Positions 54,581-63,497 of a stretch of 64,000 bases of DNA are shown here, in pieces. Position numbers and translations under genes: made by a program. This DNA is from Microvirga aerophila. GTDB lineage: Bacteria; Pseudomonadota; Alphaproteobacteria; Rhizobiales; Beijerinckiaceae. Within the stretch, counting starts at the first letter, position 1. Each line of letters opens with the position of its first letter. The stretch is from the NCBI RefSeq assembly GCF_003332305.1, contig NZ_QOIO01000007.1, forward strand, positions 1 to 64,000, written 5' to 3'. The notes under the pieces are model-generated. The model saw only the letters and a list, made by a program, of their open reading frames with translations. It was not told where the DNA came from and ran no database searches.

Positions 54581-57108
54581 GCCGTTTTCTCCGTGAGTTG
54601 GTGCCTGGGATCAGGTTCAGCCTTTGCCCCGATGGGAGCCTCGAACCGTCGCAACCGGAGCGCATTGCCAACGACGAACACGCTGGACAACGCCATGGCG
54701 CCGGCCGCCAGGATGGGCGACAGCAACATGCCGTTGACGGGATAAAGGACGCCAGCCGCCACTGGAATCAGCAGCGCGTTGTAGGCGAAGGCCCAGAACA
54801 GGTTTTGCCTGATATTGCGGATAGTCGCCTTTGACAGCGCGATCGCGTTGACGACGCCCCGGAGATCGCCGGACATAAGCACCACGTCGGCGCTTTCGAT
54901 GGCGATATCCGTCCCGGTGCCGATGGCAATGCCGATATCGGCTGCCGCGAGCGCCGGCGCATCGTTGATGCCATCACCCACGAAGGCGATCTTTCCCTGC
55001 CGGTCACGCAGGCCCTCGACGGCAGCCACCTTGCCGTCGGGCAGCACCTCCGCCTCGACCTGATCGATCCCGACCTGTCGGGCGATGGCCTCCGCCGTCC
55101 GGCGGTTGTCGCCGGTGATCATCGCCACCTTCAGGCCAAGCGCATGAAGAGCCGCGATGGCTTCCGGCGTCGATGGCTTGACCGGATCGGCGACTGCGAT
55201 GACCGCCGCCAGCCGCCCGTCGATCGCCACGTAGAGAGTGCTCTTGCCCTCCTGGCCGAGGCGCGCCGCCACCGGATCGAAGTCCGACACACTCAGCCCG
55301 AGCTTCCCCATGAAGCGATCAGCCCCGACATCGACCTTCTTGCCCTCGACCATGGCCGAAACGCCGAACCCGGGTATGGCCTCGAATTGGTCGGCAGAGG
55401 CGGGATGCTGGCCCTGCCGCTTGGCCGCTTCGACGATGGCTTCGGCGATCGGATGCTCGGAGCGACTTTCGACGGAGGCCACGAGGCGCAGGACTTCCGT
55501 CTTGGAGAAACCCTCCGCCGTGACGAAATCCGTGAGATCGGGCCGCCCCATGGTCAGCGTGCCGGTCTTGTCGAGAGCAACGACGCCCACTTCCTTCAGG
55601 CTTTGCAGAGCCTCGCCCTGGCGAAACAGCACGCCGAGTTCCGCCGCCCGGCCCGTGCCGACCATGATCGAGGTCGGGGTGGCCAGTCCCATGGCGCAGG
55701 GGCAGGCGATGATGAGCGCCGCGACCGCATTGACGATGGCGAAGCTCAAGGCTGGCTCCGGGCCGAAGACCAGCCAGACCAGGAAGGTGAGGGCGGCCGC
55801 CGCCATGACGGCAGGAACGAACCATGACGTGACCTTGTCCACGAGCGCCTGGATCGGCAGCTTCGACCCTTGGGCCTGCTCGACCATGCGGACGATGCTG
55901 GCCAGGACCGTGTCGGCCCCGATGCGCGTGGCCCGGAACGTGAAACTGCCGGTCTTGTTGATGGTCCCGCCCACAACTTGGGCTCCTTCGGCCTTAAGGA
56001 CCGGAACCGGCTCGCCCGTGATCATGGCTTCGTCCACGAAGGAGGATCCTTCGATCACCTCGCCGTCGACCGGCACTTTTTCACCGGGACGGACCTGAAC
56101 GAAATCCCGGACGCGGACCTCCTCCAGCGGGACTTCGAGGCTCTCGCCATCGCGGATCACCCGCGCGGTCTTGGCCTGAAGGCCGAGGAGGTGCTTGATC
56201 GCCTCGGATGTGCGCCCTTTGGCCTTGGCCTCCAAATACCGCCCCAGCAGGATCAGCGTCACGATAACGGCGGCGGCCTCGTAATAGACGTTGGCCGTGC
56301 CCTGCGGGAGCAGGCCCGGCGCTAAGGTTGCCGCTACCGAGTAGCCATAGGCGGCGCCCGTGCCCATCACTACGAGAGAATCCATGTCAGGCGCCCGGCG
56401 GATCAGGGACGGGACGCCCTTCCTGAAAAAGCGAAGCCCCGGCCCGAAGAGGACGATCGTCGTGAGGGCGAATTGCAGGTACCAGCTCTCTTGGTGGCCC
56501 AGGGTGGCCTGCACCCAGTCATGGATTGCCGGGACGAAGTGGGAGCCCATTTCGAGCGCGAAGACGGGAAGCGTCAGGACAAGTGCGATCAGCAGGGAGC
56601 GCCAGAGACTTGAAGTCTCCGCCTCTCGCGCTGCTTGCTGACGATCCGCGTGATCGTCTCCCTGGCGGATCTCCTGGGCTTCGTACCCGGTCGTCTCGAC
56701 GGCTGCGATCAGCCGGCGCACCGTGTCATGCCCGCCGAGGAAGCGCGCGGAGGCCCGTCCCGTGGCAAGGTTGACGCTGGCTTCGAGAACGCCTGGAACC
56801 CGCTTCAAGGCCTTTTCCACCCGCCCCACGCAGGAGGCGCAGGTCATGCCTTCGACGGCCAAATCGACTCTGTCGCTTTGGGGTTCGTAGCCGGCGCGAC
56901 GGATGGCTTCGTCGACCGCTTCGGGGGCTGCACCGGGTTGCGCAAGAGCCACCGTTGCGCGCCCGGTCGCCAGATTGACGTTGGCGGAAGCGACGCCCTC
57001 GACGGACCGAATGGCTTTTTCCACTCGGGCGACGCAGGAGGCGCAGCTCATGCCCTCGATTGGAATGTCGAAGGCCGGTTCCGCATCGGGGCGCTTGTAT
57101 TCAGCCAT
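54577..57108 (-). CDS. copA: Cu(I)-exporting P1B-type ATPase
   Basis: 843 residues. Two N-terminal heavy-metal-binding domains (EGMSCASC near 19-25 and EGMTCASC near 88), eight membrane helices including the CPC site ([12 protein letters not shown]), A-domain TGEPVP, phosphorylation [16 protein letters not shown], and the hinge [14 protein letters not shown]. Pumps Cu(I) from the cytosol to the periplasm. First gene of the copA-hmrR operon, preceded by a CueR-type operator. Confidence 0.95.
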   Translation of the reverse strand: MAEYKRPDAEPAFDIPIEGMSCASCVARVEKAIRSVEGVASANVNLATGRATVALAQPGAAPEAVDEAIRRAGYEPQSDRVDLAVEGMTCASCVGRVEKALKRVPGVLEASVNLATGRASARFLGGHDTVRRLIAAVETTGYEAQEIRQGDDHADRQQAAREAETSSLWRSLLIALVLTLPVFALEMGSHFVPAIHDWVQATLGHQESWYLQFALTTIVLFGPGLRFFRKGVPSLIRRAPDMDSLVVMGTGAAYGYSVAATLAPGLLPQGTANVYYEAAAVIVTLILLGRYLEAKAKGRTSEAIKHLLGLQAKTARVIRDGESLEVPLEEVRVRDFVQVRPGEKVPVDGEVIEGSSFVDEAMITGEPVPVLKAEGAQVVGGTINKTGSFTFRATRIGADTVLASIVRMVEQAQGSKLPIQALVDKVTSWFVPAVMAAAALTFLVWLVFGPEPALSFAIVNAVAALIIACPCAMGLATPTSIMVGTGRAAELGVLFRQGEALQSLKEVGVVALDKTGTLTMGRPDLTDFVTAEGFSKTEVLRLVASVESRSEHPIAEAIVEAAKRQGQHPASADQFEAIPGFGVSAMVEGKKVDVGADRFMGKLGLSVSDFDPVAARLGQEGKSTLYVAIDGRLAAVIAVADPVKPSTPEAIAALHALGLKVAMITGDNRRTAEAIARQVGIDQVEAEVLPDGKVAAVEGLRDRQGKIAFVGDGINDAPALAAADIGIAIGTGTDIAIESADVVLMSGDLRGVVNAIALSKATIRNIRQNLFWAFAYNALLIPVAAGVLYPVNGMLLSPILAAGAMALSSVFVVGNALRLRRFEAPIGAKAEPDPRHQLTEKTA

Positions 57109-57148
57109 GACGAATCTCCTGATTCAACATACTGGCCGATGGTGTGAT

Positions 57149-57167
57149 CCTTCCAATGATGGGAAGG
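57149..57167 (-). promoter_or_regulatory. CueR/HmrR operator in the copA promoter
   Basis: The dyad CCTTCC-AATGATG-GGAAGG (seven-base centre) lies 41 bases upstream of the copA ATG. On the minus strand TTGACC (57171-57166) overlaps it as a -35 element, as in cueR-type promoters with a long spacer. The -10 element is not obvious. Matches the known CCTTCCnnnnnnnGGAAGG site of copper MerR regulators. Confidence 0.85.
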
Positions 57168-57284
57168 TCAAGTCCTGAATACAAGCATTGGGACGCTGGC
57201 TCCCGCTGCCTTCATGGATGGCGGGACAGGGGATGCTCAGGCTGCGGTCGAACGGGAACGATGGGGATCGCTGGAGCGTGTAGT

Positions 57285-57413
57285 TCAGAGAACGACGAGT
57301 GAGACGTTTGCCACAAGCACGATCACGCCTAGGCCGAATTCCAGTCCGACCCAATCCAGGACGCGGGCGATGGTGTCCTCACCAGGACGTTTATAAGGAG
57401 CGTAATCAGTCAT
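57285..57413 (-). CDS. Putative small membrane protein
   Basis: 42 residues from ATG 57413, MTDYAPYKRPGEDTIARVLD then a hydrophobic tail FGLGVIVLVANVSLVVL. Looks like a single-pass tail-anchored peptide. No RBS visible and no family recognised. Confidence 0.35.
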   Translation of the reverse strand: MTDYAPYKRPGEDTIARVLDWVGLEFGLGVIVLVANVSLVVL

Positions 57414-57729
57414 GTTGTTACGACTTGTGTTCGACTCAGGTACCAAGCTTAAGCATTTCCCTATTAAGGTAAATAAGTCGTTAGCCAAACAGTAATTTAG
57501 TCTTAGGTACTATATAACGTACAACAGGCAGACGAAGTCAATTCGAATTCCGTTCGGGATATGACGTAACGTTTTGGGGTAACGACCTGAGAGCGCGGGT
57601 GCCGGAACCTTGACCAATCCTGTGTCATTGATCCGGCATGTTCTCACCATGTCCGGGCACGAGGTTCTGACTTGTGCCGCTCGGACTGGCCGCATAACTG
57701 TAATCCGTTTCTCAAGCCGGTAATGACCT
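57414..57729. other. AT-richer non-coding region
   Basis: 316 bases between the small membrane ORF and the nuclease-like gene. More AT rich than its surroundings near 57460-57540 (promoter-like). No gene or RNA recognised. Confidence 0.4.
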
Positions 57730-58542
57730 TTGAAGAACATCGATAAGCAGGGGCGGATCGTTCGAATCCTGACCTACAACGTGCACCGCTGGCTTGGGAC
57801 GGACAGAAAGGTCTCGCCCGCCCGCATTGCCGATGTCATTGCGTCCTGCGAGCCTGATATCGTTGCATTGCAGGAGGTAAGGGCCGGACGCATCCATGCC
57901 GGAGCGTCGGACCAAGCCGTCATGGTGGCGTCCAAGCTTGGCATGGACCTGCATTTTCAGCCGACGATCCGCATGCTTGGCGAACAGTACGGGATCGCCA
58001 TTCTGTCGCGTCATCCGTCCAATATCGTGAAGTCGGGGCGTCTGCCGACCCTTTCGACGCGACCGGCCTTTGAAAAGCGCTGCGCCTTGTGGGTTTCGGT
58101 CGATGTGGACGGGCATCGGGTTCAGGTGGTCAACGCTCACCTGTCCCTCCGTTCCGGCGAGCGTCGCACCCAGGCGGCCGCCCTGTTGGGACCGGACTGG
58201 ATCGGTCACCCGGACTGCGCTGACCCGGCCGTGCTTCTCGGGGACTTCAACGCGCCGCCCTATTCGAGATCGTATCGCCTTCTGTCCGATCAGATGCGGG
58301 ACGCGCAGGTGTCGAACCCTGCCGGGGAGCCCCAGTCGACTTTTCATACCCGAGCGCCGGTCCTTCGGCTCGACCATGTCTTCGTAACGAAGTCGGTTGA
58401 GGTGGTCGCCGCGGCGCCGGTCCGTAACACGCTCACCCGCGTCGCGTCGGACCACTTCCCCCTGTTGGCGGAACTACGCGTCCACAACACGACCGGCCTT
58501 GCCGCCTCCGAGGTGCTAACCCTCGAGGAGGAGCTGCTGTAA
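57730..58542 (+). CDS. Endonuclease/exonuclease/phosphatase family protein
   Basis: 270 residues, TTG start at 57730. EEP fold motifs: ILTYNVHRWLG, IVALQEVRAGR (Glu), VVNAHLSLRSGER, VLLGDFNAPPYS (Asp/Asn), LDHVFVT and ASDHFPLLAEL (Asp/His). A metal-dependent phosphodiesterase or phosphatase, substrate unknown. No signal peptide. Confidence 0.9.
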   Translation: MKNIDKQGRIVRILTYNVHRWLGTDRKVSPARIADVIASCEPDIVALQEVRAGRIHAGASDQAVMVASKLGMDLHFQPTIRMLGEQYGIAILSRHPSNIVKSGRLPTLSTRPAFEKRCALWVSVDVDGHRVQVVNAHLSLRSGERRTQAAALLGPDWIGHPDCADPAVLLGDFNAPPYSRSYRLLSDQMRDAQVSNPAGEPQSTFHTRAPVLRLDHVFVTKSVEVVAAAPVRNTLTRVASDHFPLLAELRVHNTTGLAASEVLTLEEELL

Positions 58543-58671
58543 CTCTTTTGCATTGATGCAAAGGCTCGATTTTCCCTGCACAAAAGCGAGCGTTGCCGCG
58601 TAATAATAATTATATTACGTTACGACAAATTGCAAAAGCTGGGGCGGCTACACAGGGGACAGGACACCTCC

Positions 58672-59285
58672 ATAAAGCTTTACTATACCCCTGGGGCCGG
58701 CTCCCTCGCGTCGCGGATCGTCGCCTGCGAGGCCGGTCTTCAGATCGATTACGACAAGGTCGATCTGAAGAATCAGACTACTGCGTCAGGGTGCTCCTTC
58801 AGCAAGATCAATCCGAAAGGGGGCGTTCCGGCGCTGAGCCTCAACAATGGCGAAGTCCTGACCGAAGCGTCGGTGGTGGTGCAGTTCCTGGCTGACCAAG
58901 CGCCCCATGCCCAATTGATCCTTTGGCGGGCTCCATGGACAGGTACCGGGTCCAGGAATGGCTCAATTTCATAAGCACCAAGCTTCACGGCAGTTTCATG
59001 CCGCTGTGGAGGCCCGCCAGCTCCGCGGCCGAGAGGCAGTCGAGCATCGATAACCTGTATCGGTTGTTCGGTTATCTGGATGGGCATTTGGCGGACCGAC
59101 CCTACCTCCTGGGCAAGCAGTTCACAGTTGCGGATGCCTATGGATTCACCGTCCTGAACTGGACGCATTTCCACCGGATCAGCCTCGCCAAACACCCCTG
59201 GCTTCTCGCCTACATGAAGCGCGTCGCCGCCCGGCCCGGCGTGAAGGAGGCAATGGGGGCGGAGGGCGTCAAAGCCCTGTGCTGA
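58672..59285 (+). pseudogene. Glutathione S-transferase, frameshifted and start-less
   Basis: The N-terminal thioredoxin-like domain reads KLYYTPGAGSLASRIVACEA and NPKGGVPALSLNNGEV, the C-terminal helical domain MDRYRVQEWLNFISTK and RPYLLGKQFTVADAYGFTVL. They lie in different frames, with the shift (one base lost) near 58905-58925. The expected start ATG before KLYY is ATA, and the usual PGACSLA active-site Cys is Gly. Most likely dead. Confidence 0.85.
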
Positions 59286-59397
59286 ACGACCTTCGGGCGC
59301 GTGAACGGGCTGAGAGCCTGCCTCTTGGCGCGAAGCCGCAGCCCTTGCCACCAGCAGTCTGGACGGCTAGGGAGCCGTGGCGCGGCGCCCTGATCAC

Positions 59398-60195
59398 ATG
59401 CTTCCACTTTCTGTCTTCATCATCGCCAAGAACGAGGCCGACCGGATAGGGGAGACCATCCGCGCGGTCCGCGACCTGACCGACGATCTCATCGTGATCG
59501 ATTCGGGCTCGACGGATGGGACGCAGGCGATTGCCGAGGAACTCGGAGCTCGCGTCATCTTCAACGAATGGCCCGGCTATGGTCCGCAGAAACGATTCGG
59601 AGAGGATCAGTGCCGCCATCCGTGGCTGCTCAACGTCGATGCGGACGAAGTCGTGCCCCCGAAGCTGGCGGTCGAAATCAGGGCCCTTTTCGCCGGGGGA
59701 GAGCCGCAGCGCCAGGCTTACCAGATAGGCATCGCGGAGATCTTTCCCGGAGAGGCGGCGCCTCATCCCTTGGCTTATACCCTTTGGCCGGTGCGGCTTT
59801 ATCGCAAGGATCATGGCCGGTACTCGCCGTCTCTGGTCCATGATCGGGTCGATCTGCAACCAGGCACAAGGATCGGCAAGCTGAAGGCGGTCATTCACCA
59901 CCGCTCCGTGCGCTCCCTTGGGGATCAGCTTGCCAAGCTCAACCGTTATTCCGATCAGCAGGCGGTGGATCTCGAAATCAGGCGCGTGTCCATTCCGACT
60001 TGGCGGGTGTTCTTCGAACTCCCTGCTGCGTTCATCAAGGCCTATATTGGGCGACGTCACGCCCTGCGAGGAACCTACGGCTTTCTTACGGCGATGAACT
60101 ACGCGATCTCAAGACACCTGCGGCTCGCCAAGCACTATGAGAAAAAGCGCCTGAACGCTCTGAAAAACGGCGCGAGTCGGAAAGATCGAAGCTGA
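59398..60195 (+). CDS. Glycosyltransferase family 2, WaaE/KdtX-like
   Basis: 265 residues from ATG 59398 (an ATG seven codons earlier is possible). GT-A motifs: SVFIIAKNEADRIGETIRAV, LIVIDSGSTDGTQAIAEEL, and DxD in LLNVDADEVVPP. RLYRKDHGRYSPSLVHDRVD and the amphipathic C-terminus match lipopolysaccharide core beta-1,4-glucosyltransferase homologues. Uses a nucleotide sugar at the inner membrane face. Confidence 0.88.
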   Translation: MLPLSVFIIAKNEADRIGETIRAVRDLTDDLIVIDSGSTDGTQAIAEELGARVIFNEWPGYGPQKRFGEDQCRHPWLLNVDADEVVPPKLAVEIRALFAGGEPQRQAYQIGIAEIFPGEAAPHPLAYTLWPVRLYRKDHGRYSPSLVHDRVDLQPGTRIGKLKAVIHHRSVRSLGDQLAKLNRYSDQQAVDLEIRRVSIPTWRVFFELPAAFIKAYIGRRHALRGTYGFLTAMNYAISRHLRLAKHYEKKRLNALKNGASRKDRS

Positions 60196-60364
60196 GCCAC
60201 GCAAAGAGCCCGAAGCAGAGGCCGCCGAGCGTTAGGATAATCGACAGGAGGAGCCGCTCGACGGGACCGGCTGGCCATCCGGCGACATAATTTTCTCGAA
60301 TCCGCTCCAGAGGACGTCCGGTCTTCGAAGCTGGGCGACGCTGACGAAAGTCTTGGTCCTGCAT
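60086..60364 (-). CDS. Putative small membrane protein
   Basis: 92 residues, one strong hydrophobic segment (ERLLLSIILTLGGLCFGLFAW) between basic ends. It overlaps the glycosyltransferase end by 110 bases on the other strand, which lowers confidence. No family recognised. Confidence 0.35.
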   Translation of the reverse strand: MQDQDFRQRRPASKTGRPLERIRENYVAGWPAGPVERLLLSIILTLGGLCFGLFAWLSFDLSDSRRFSERSGAFSHSAWRAAGVLRSRSSSP

Positions 60365-60444
60365 TCGGCTCTCCGTGAGAGTTTCTCAGGAAGCCAGACT
60401 AGGGCAACGCTTCGCAGCAGCGGCGTGCCGGGGCGCACAGCCCG

Positions 60445-60798
60445 TCAACAGGCGGCAATGACCTGGATTTCCAGGCGATACTTCGGGTCGGCGAGCTTCG
60501 CTTCCACGCAGACACGCGCCGGAGCTTGGCCGGGAACCACCCAGGCGTCCCAGACAGCATTCATCTCGCCGTATGCGGCCATATCGGCCAGCCATATAGT
60601 GGCGTGCAGGAGCCGGGACCTGTCGCTGCCAATCTCTCGAAGCGACTGATCGATCTGGTCGAGAATGTCTCTCGTCTGCTCGGAAACGCCCAGGTCCAGG
60701 CTCGTCTCGGGGACGTAACCGGAGAAATATGCGGTCTCACCAAGGATCACCAGATCGCTGTACCGGGCTGCAATGCCTATCCGATTGATTCCAGTCAC
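60445..60798 (-). CDS. RidA family protein
   Basis: 117 residues, YjgF/RidA fold: TAYFSGYVPETSLDLGVSEQ, DILDQIDQSLREIGSDRSRL, ATIWLADMAAYGEMNAVWDA and the ending PARVCVEAKLADPKYRLEI with the conserved Arg and Glu. Belongs to a different RidA subgroup from the one at 19632. Possibly deaminates enamine intermediates. Confidence 0.88.
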   Translation of the reverse strand: MTGINRIGIAARYSDLVILGETAYFSGYVPETSLDLGVSEQTRDILDQIDQSLREIGSDRSRLLHATIWLADMAAYGEMNAVWDAWVVPGQAPARVCVEAKLADPKYRLEIQVIAAC

Positions 60799-60997
60799 GA
60801 CGTAGGCCTCTCAAGCTAATGCGGAAGCAGACTGCTTAGCACATCGGCGCTCATGGTAACCGAGGTCGCGCCTATAGGCTCGGGCGGATATCGCCCAAAT
60901 CCCGCTGATCTAACTACATTCTCCCGAGGCTTTGTTTCTGCCCAAGACCGAAACGGGATTGACCGTGAAACACTGACAGCCTAATTACTCCGCCACC

Positions 60998-61088
60998 GGA
61001 GACGTGGCCGAGCGGCTGAAGGCACTCGTTTGCTAAATGAGCATACCCCAAAAGGGTATCGAGGGTTCGAATCCCTCCGTCTCCGCCA
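60998..61088 (+). tRNA. tRNA-Ser (anticodon GCT)
   Basis: Complete cloverleaf of 91 bases including the encoded CCA. Acceptor GGAGACG pairs with CGTCTCC, D arm GCCGAGCGGCTGAAGGC, anticodon loop TTTGCTAAA with GCT, a long class II variable arm (ATACCCCAAAAGGGTAT), and T arm GAGGGTTCGAATCCCTC. Reads AGC/AGU codons. Confidence 0.97.
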
Positions 61089-61434
61089 TTCAATTTCTCT
61101 ACCGATATCAGTAGCTTAGCTTGGCGCCCGTCAGGCGTTTTTGTAGCTGCATCGCGGTAACGGCTCTGTAGCAGGGAGCTGTGGACATCACTTCTCGCTC
61201 AGCGACGTCCTGCAGCATAACGGGGCGGTACCCGGTTCATGCAGCGTCTTCTGCGAAAATGGTGCTTCGCGGCTTTGCCGGCAGGCGCAAAAACACCAGC
61301 AGCCTCATATGGATCGGCTGCCTATGTTTGCTCATGCGCCTGACATAGGTTAATTACAGATGTTTGTTCCAGTACTATAAGTATTTTATCGTCAGACATT
61401 AATCTTGGGCTCTGACAGCTGAGAGATGCGAGTG
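61089..61434. other. Non-coding gap between tRNA-Ser and the Crp/Fnr-type gene
   Basis: 346 bases with no gene. AT-rich patch near 61360-61400 (TAAGTATTTTATC) could be a promoter. No RNA recognised. Confidence 0.4.
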
Positions 61435-61457
61435 CTCCCGCCTAAATAAAGCGGGAG
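61435..61457 (+). terminator. Hairpin upstream of the Crp/Fnr-type gene
   Basis: CTCCCGC and GCGGGAG pair (7 bp) around CTAAATAAA, directly in front of the regulator gene. No T-run. It may be a terminator or leader element that limits read-through into the gene. Confidence 0.5.
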
Positions 61458-61551
61458 GGCTGCCGTAGCCAGAACTTCACATCCAGAAGAAAATCCACTC
61501 ATCCGGAAGCTGGAGAGCATCTTCCCCCTCACAGATGACGAGCGGCAGGCG

Positions 61552-62211
61552 TTGAGAAACTTGCCAATGCAGATTGCAGTCATCAAGGAGGGGCAGGACG
61601 TCGTACGCGAGGGTGATCGTCCCTCTCGGTCCTGCCTGCTTTTGAGCGGCTTTGCCTGCGTGTACAAGGTTACCGGAGACGGCAAGCGCCAGATCGTGGG
61701 CTTCAGCATCCCAGGCGACATTCCCGACCTGCAGAGCCTGCACTTGAAGGTTCTGGACAACAGCGTCAGCACCCTCACCCCATGCCAAGTAGGGTTCATC
61801 ACCCACGACGCGCTGCGCGACATCTGCGAGCGCTATCCCCGGATCACCGTCGCCTTCTGGCGCGAGACTCTCGTCGACGCCGCGATCTTTCGCGAGTGGG
61901 TGACGAATGTTGGACGCCGCGACGCCTATAGTCGAATAGCCCATGTCCTGTGCGAGATGCTGGTGCGCCTGAAGGCGATTGGCCTGGCCGAGGATCACGC
62001 TTGTGACCTGCCGATCACCCAGGTCGAGTTCGCCGATGCGGTCGGGGTCTCGACGGTTCACGTCAACCGGGTGCTTCAGGATATGCGGGCCGATGGCCTG
62101 ATCGAGACGAAGGGCACGCAGGTGAGCGTTCCAGACCGGGAGAGGCTGAAGCATGTAGGTGATTTCGACCCGAGCTACCTTCACCTGGAACAAGATCAGG
62201 CCGCGGCATGA
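61552..62211 (+). CDS. Crp/Fnr-family transcriptional regulator
   Basis: 219 residues from ATG 61552: cyclic-nucleotide-binding-like beta barrel (GQDVVREGDRPSRSCLLLSG, QIVGFSIPGDIPDLQS) and C-terminal winged HTH (DLPITQVEFADAVGVSTVHV, NRVLQDMRADGLIE). Sensor cysteines of FNR are not evident. Family-like sequence continues upstream in frame (NPLIRKLESIFPLTDDERQA, from about 61492) back to a stop at 61447 with no ATG, GTG or TTG before it except TTG 61537. The true start is uncertain. The ORF overlaps the next gene by 4 bases (ATGA). Confidence 0.85.
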   Translation: MRNLPMQIAVIKEGQDVVREGDRPSRSCLLLSGFACVYKVTGDGKRQIVGFSIPGDIPDLQSLHLKVLDNSVSTLTPCQVGFITHDALRDICERYPRITVAFWRETLVDAAIFREWVTNVGRRDAYSRIAHVLCEMLVRLKAIGLAEDHACDLPITQVEFADAVGVSTVHVNRVLQDMRADGLIETKGTQVSVPDRERLKHVGDFDPSYLHLEQDQAAA

Positions 62212-62453
62212 CGCTCACCTTCCAGCCCGTGCGTGTTGTGACCGGCAGCGATGAAGAGGGCCTGCTGGTATTCGATGGGGAGCTGCGGCTTGCGGCGGTG
62301 CTGACTTACCTGAGCGAGCAGTACGACGGCATATCCGGCCATTGGTACCTGGAGGCCGGGTTTGGGCGTCTGGACAGGCCGGGCCACCCGACCTTCGCTG
62401 ATCTGGAAGAAGCCCAGAGGTGGATCAATCAGCATTTGGCAAAGGAAGTCTAA
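62208..62453 (+). CDS. Small hypothetical protein coupled to the Crp/Fnr-type gene
   Basis: 81 residues, ATG overlaps the regulator stop (ATGA). Beta/alpha mix (VTGSDEEGLLVFDGELRLAA, YDGISGHWYLEAGF, FADLEEAQRWINQHL). No family recognised. Coupling suggests a role with the regulator. Confidence 0.65.
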   Translation: MTLTFQPVRVVTGSDEEGLLVFDGELRLAAVLTYLSEQYDGISGHWYLEAGFGRLDRPGHPTFADLEEAQRWINQHLAKEV

Positions 62454-62621
62454 GGGCCTTTCTGCCTAAAGGCGCCTCTTCCCGTCCCATAACCGCCTTC
62501 TGCGGAATCCTTAGAATTCGGCGCACCTCTTTGGAGACTCCATCCGCCGCGGTGATATTGCTGCTCGACGTAGATCCATGAGGACAGCAACCTTCCTCCG
62601 GGAACGTCTCAGCAGAAGGTC

Positions 62622-62933
62622 TCAGCGGGAAGCGGACATGCCGGCGGCTTCCGGGACCGGGCTCTTGGTGAGGGTCATCTTGTTCTCGGTGCGGTCGCAC
62701 GAGACGGTCACGAAGCCGTCGGACGCATTGATCCGCACGGTCTGCAGATCGTCGCTGCTGACGAGAATGACGGGTTCCTCGTCCACTTCCTGCGATGCTT
62801 CGGCGATGATGGCCAGGCATTCGGTATAAGGCATCAGAGCCACCCGCGTGTTCGCCGTCTCAGCACGCGCGCCGGCGCTGGCCACGAGGACGCTCGAAAC
62901 AACCATCAGCAGAATCGCGGATAGAGAACGCAT
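62622..62933 (-). CDS. Small secreted hypothetical protein
   Basis: 103 residues from ATG 62933, RBS GGAGGAAAGG. Signal peptide MRSLSAILLMVVSSVLVASA (GARA cleavage). Mature part has two Cys (ECLAIIAEAS, VTVSCDRTEN). Periplasmic; no family recognised. Confidence 0.7.
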   Translation of the reverse strand: MRSLSAILLMVVSSVLVASAGARAETANTRVALMPYTECLAIIAEASQEVDEEPVILVSSDDLQTVRINASDGFVTVSCDRTENKMTLTKSPVPEAAGMSASR

Positions 62934-63086
62934 CGACCTTTCCTCCTGGCAGCCAGACATCAACACAACCCGGCTCCTATGGCTGTGTTATGCCGCACAT
63001 GAAGCAAACGTGCCGTTAGCGAAAGCCGTTCCTGCCGATGATGTCGCAGGACTATATGCACGTCGTTCGGCGACGGCCCCGGTCTC

Positions 63087-63362
63087 TCAGTCTACGAGGA
63101 GGGCGGCGTATTCCGGATGCCGGCTCGCATAGGCGGCCATGAAGGGACAGCGCGCATCCACCTTGCTGCCACGGTTGCGAAGGGTTTCGAAAACCCCCTC
63201 GGCCAGTTTCGAGCCAATCCCTTGTCCTGACAGCTCCTTGGGAACTTCCGTATGAGTCAATGCCACCTGGTCGCCGTCGACCCGGTAGTAGGCCACGGCG
63301 GTCTCGCCACCTAACGGGAGCTCGAAGCGCTGCGCTGCAGGATTGTCAACGACGTCGCTCAT
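63087..63362 (-). CDS. GNAT-like N-acetyltransferase (YidJ/NATD1 type)
   Basis: 91 residues from ATG 63362 with RBS GGAGAGGAG. Short GNAT domain: RFELPLGGETAVAYYRVDGD, THTEVPKELSGQGIGSKLAE (acetyl-CoA loop QGIGSKLA), DARCPFMAAYASRHPEY. This compact family is found widely; substrate unknown. Frame is open 130 codons further but only this part is conserved. Confidence 0.85.
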   Translation of the reverse strand: MSDVVDNPAAQRFELPLGGETAVAYYRVDGDQVALTHTEVPKELSGQGIGSKLAEGVFETLRNRGSKVDARCPFMAAYASRHPEYAALLVD

Positions 63363-63497
63363 TGCGCGGTCTCCTCTCCAGTCACCGGCATAAAGTGGGG
63401 CTATCGGCTCTTCGGGCGCAAGAGGCGTCATGGCGTGCTCCAGCGTTTCGTCCAGCGCCAAGGTGACCCAGCCGCGCAAAAGCCCTAGATAAAATCC

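Noticed and set aside
61477..62193. 238-codon minus-strand frame
   Set aside because: Antisense to the Crp/Fnr-type gene.
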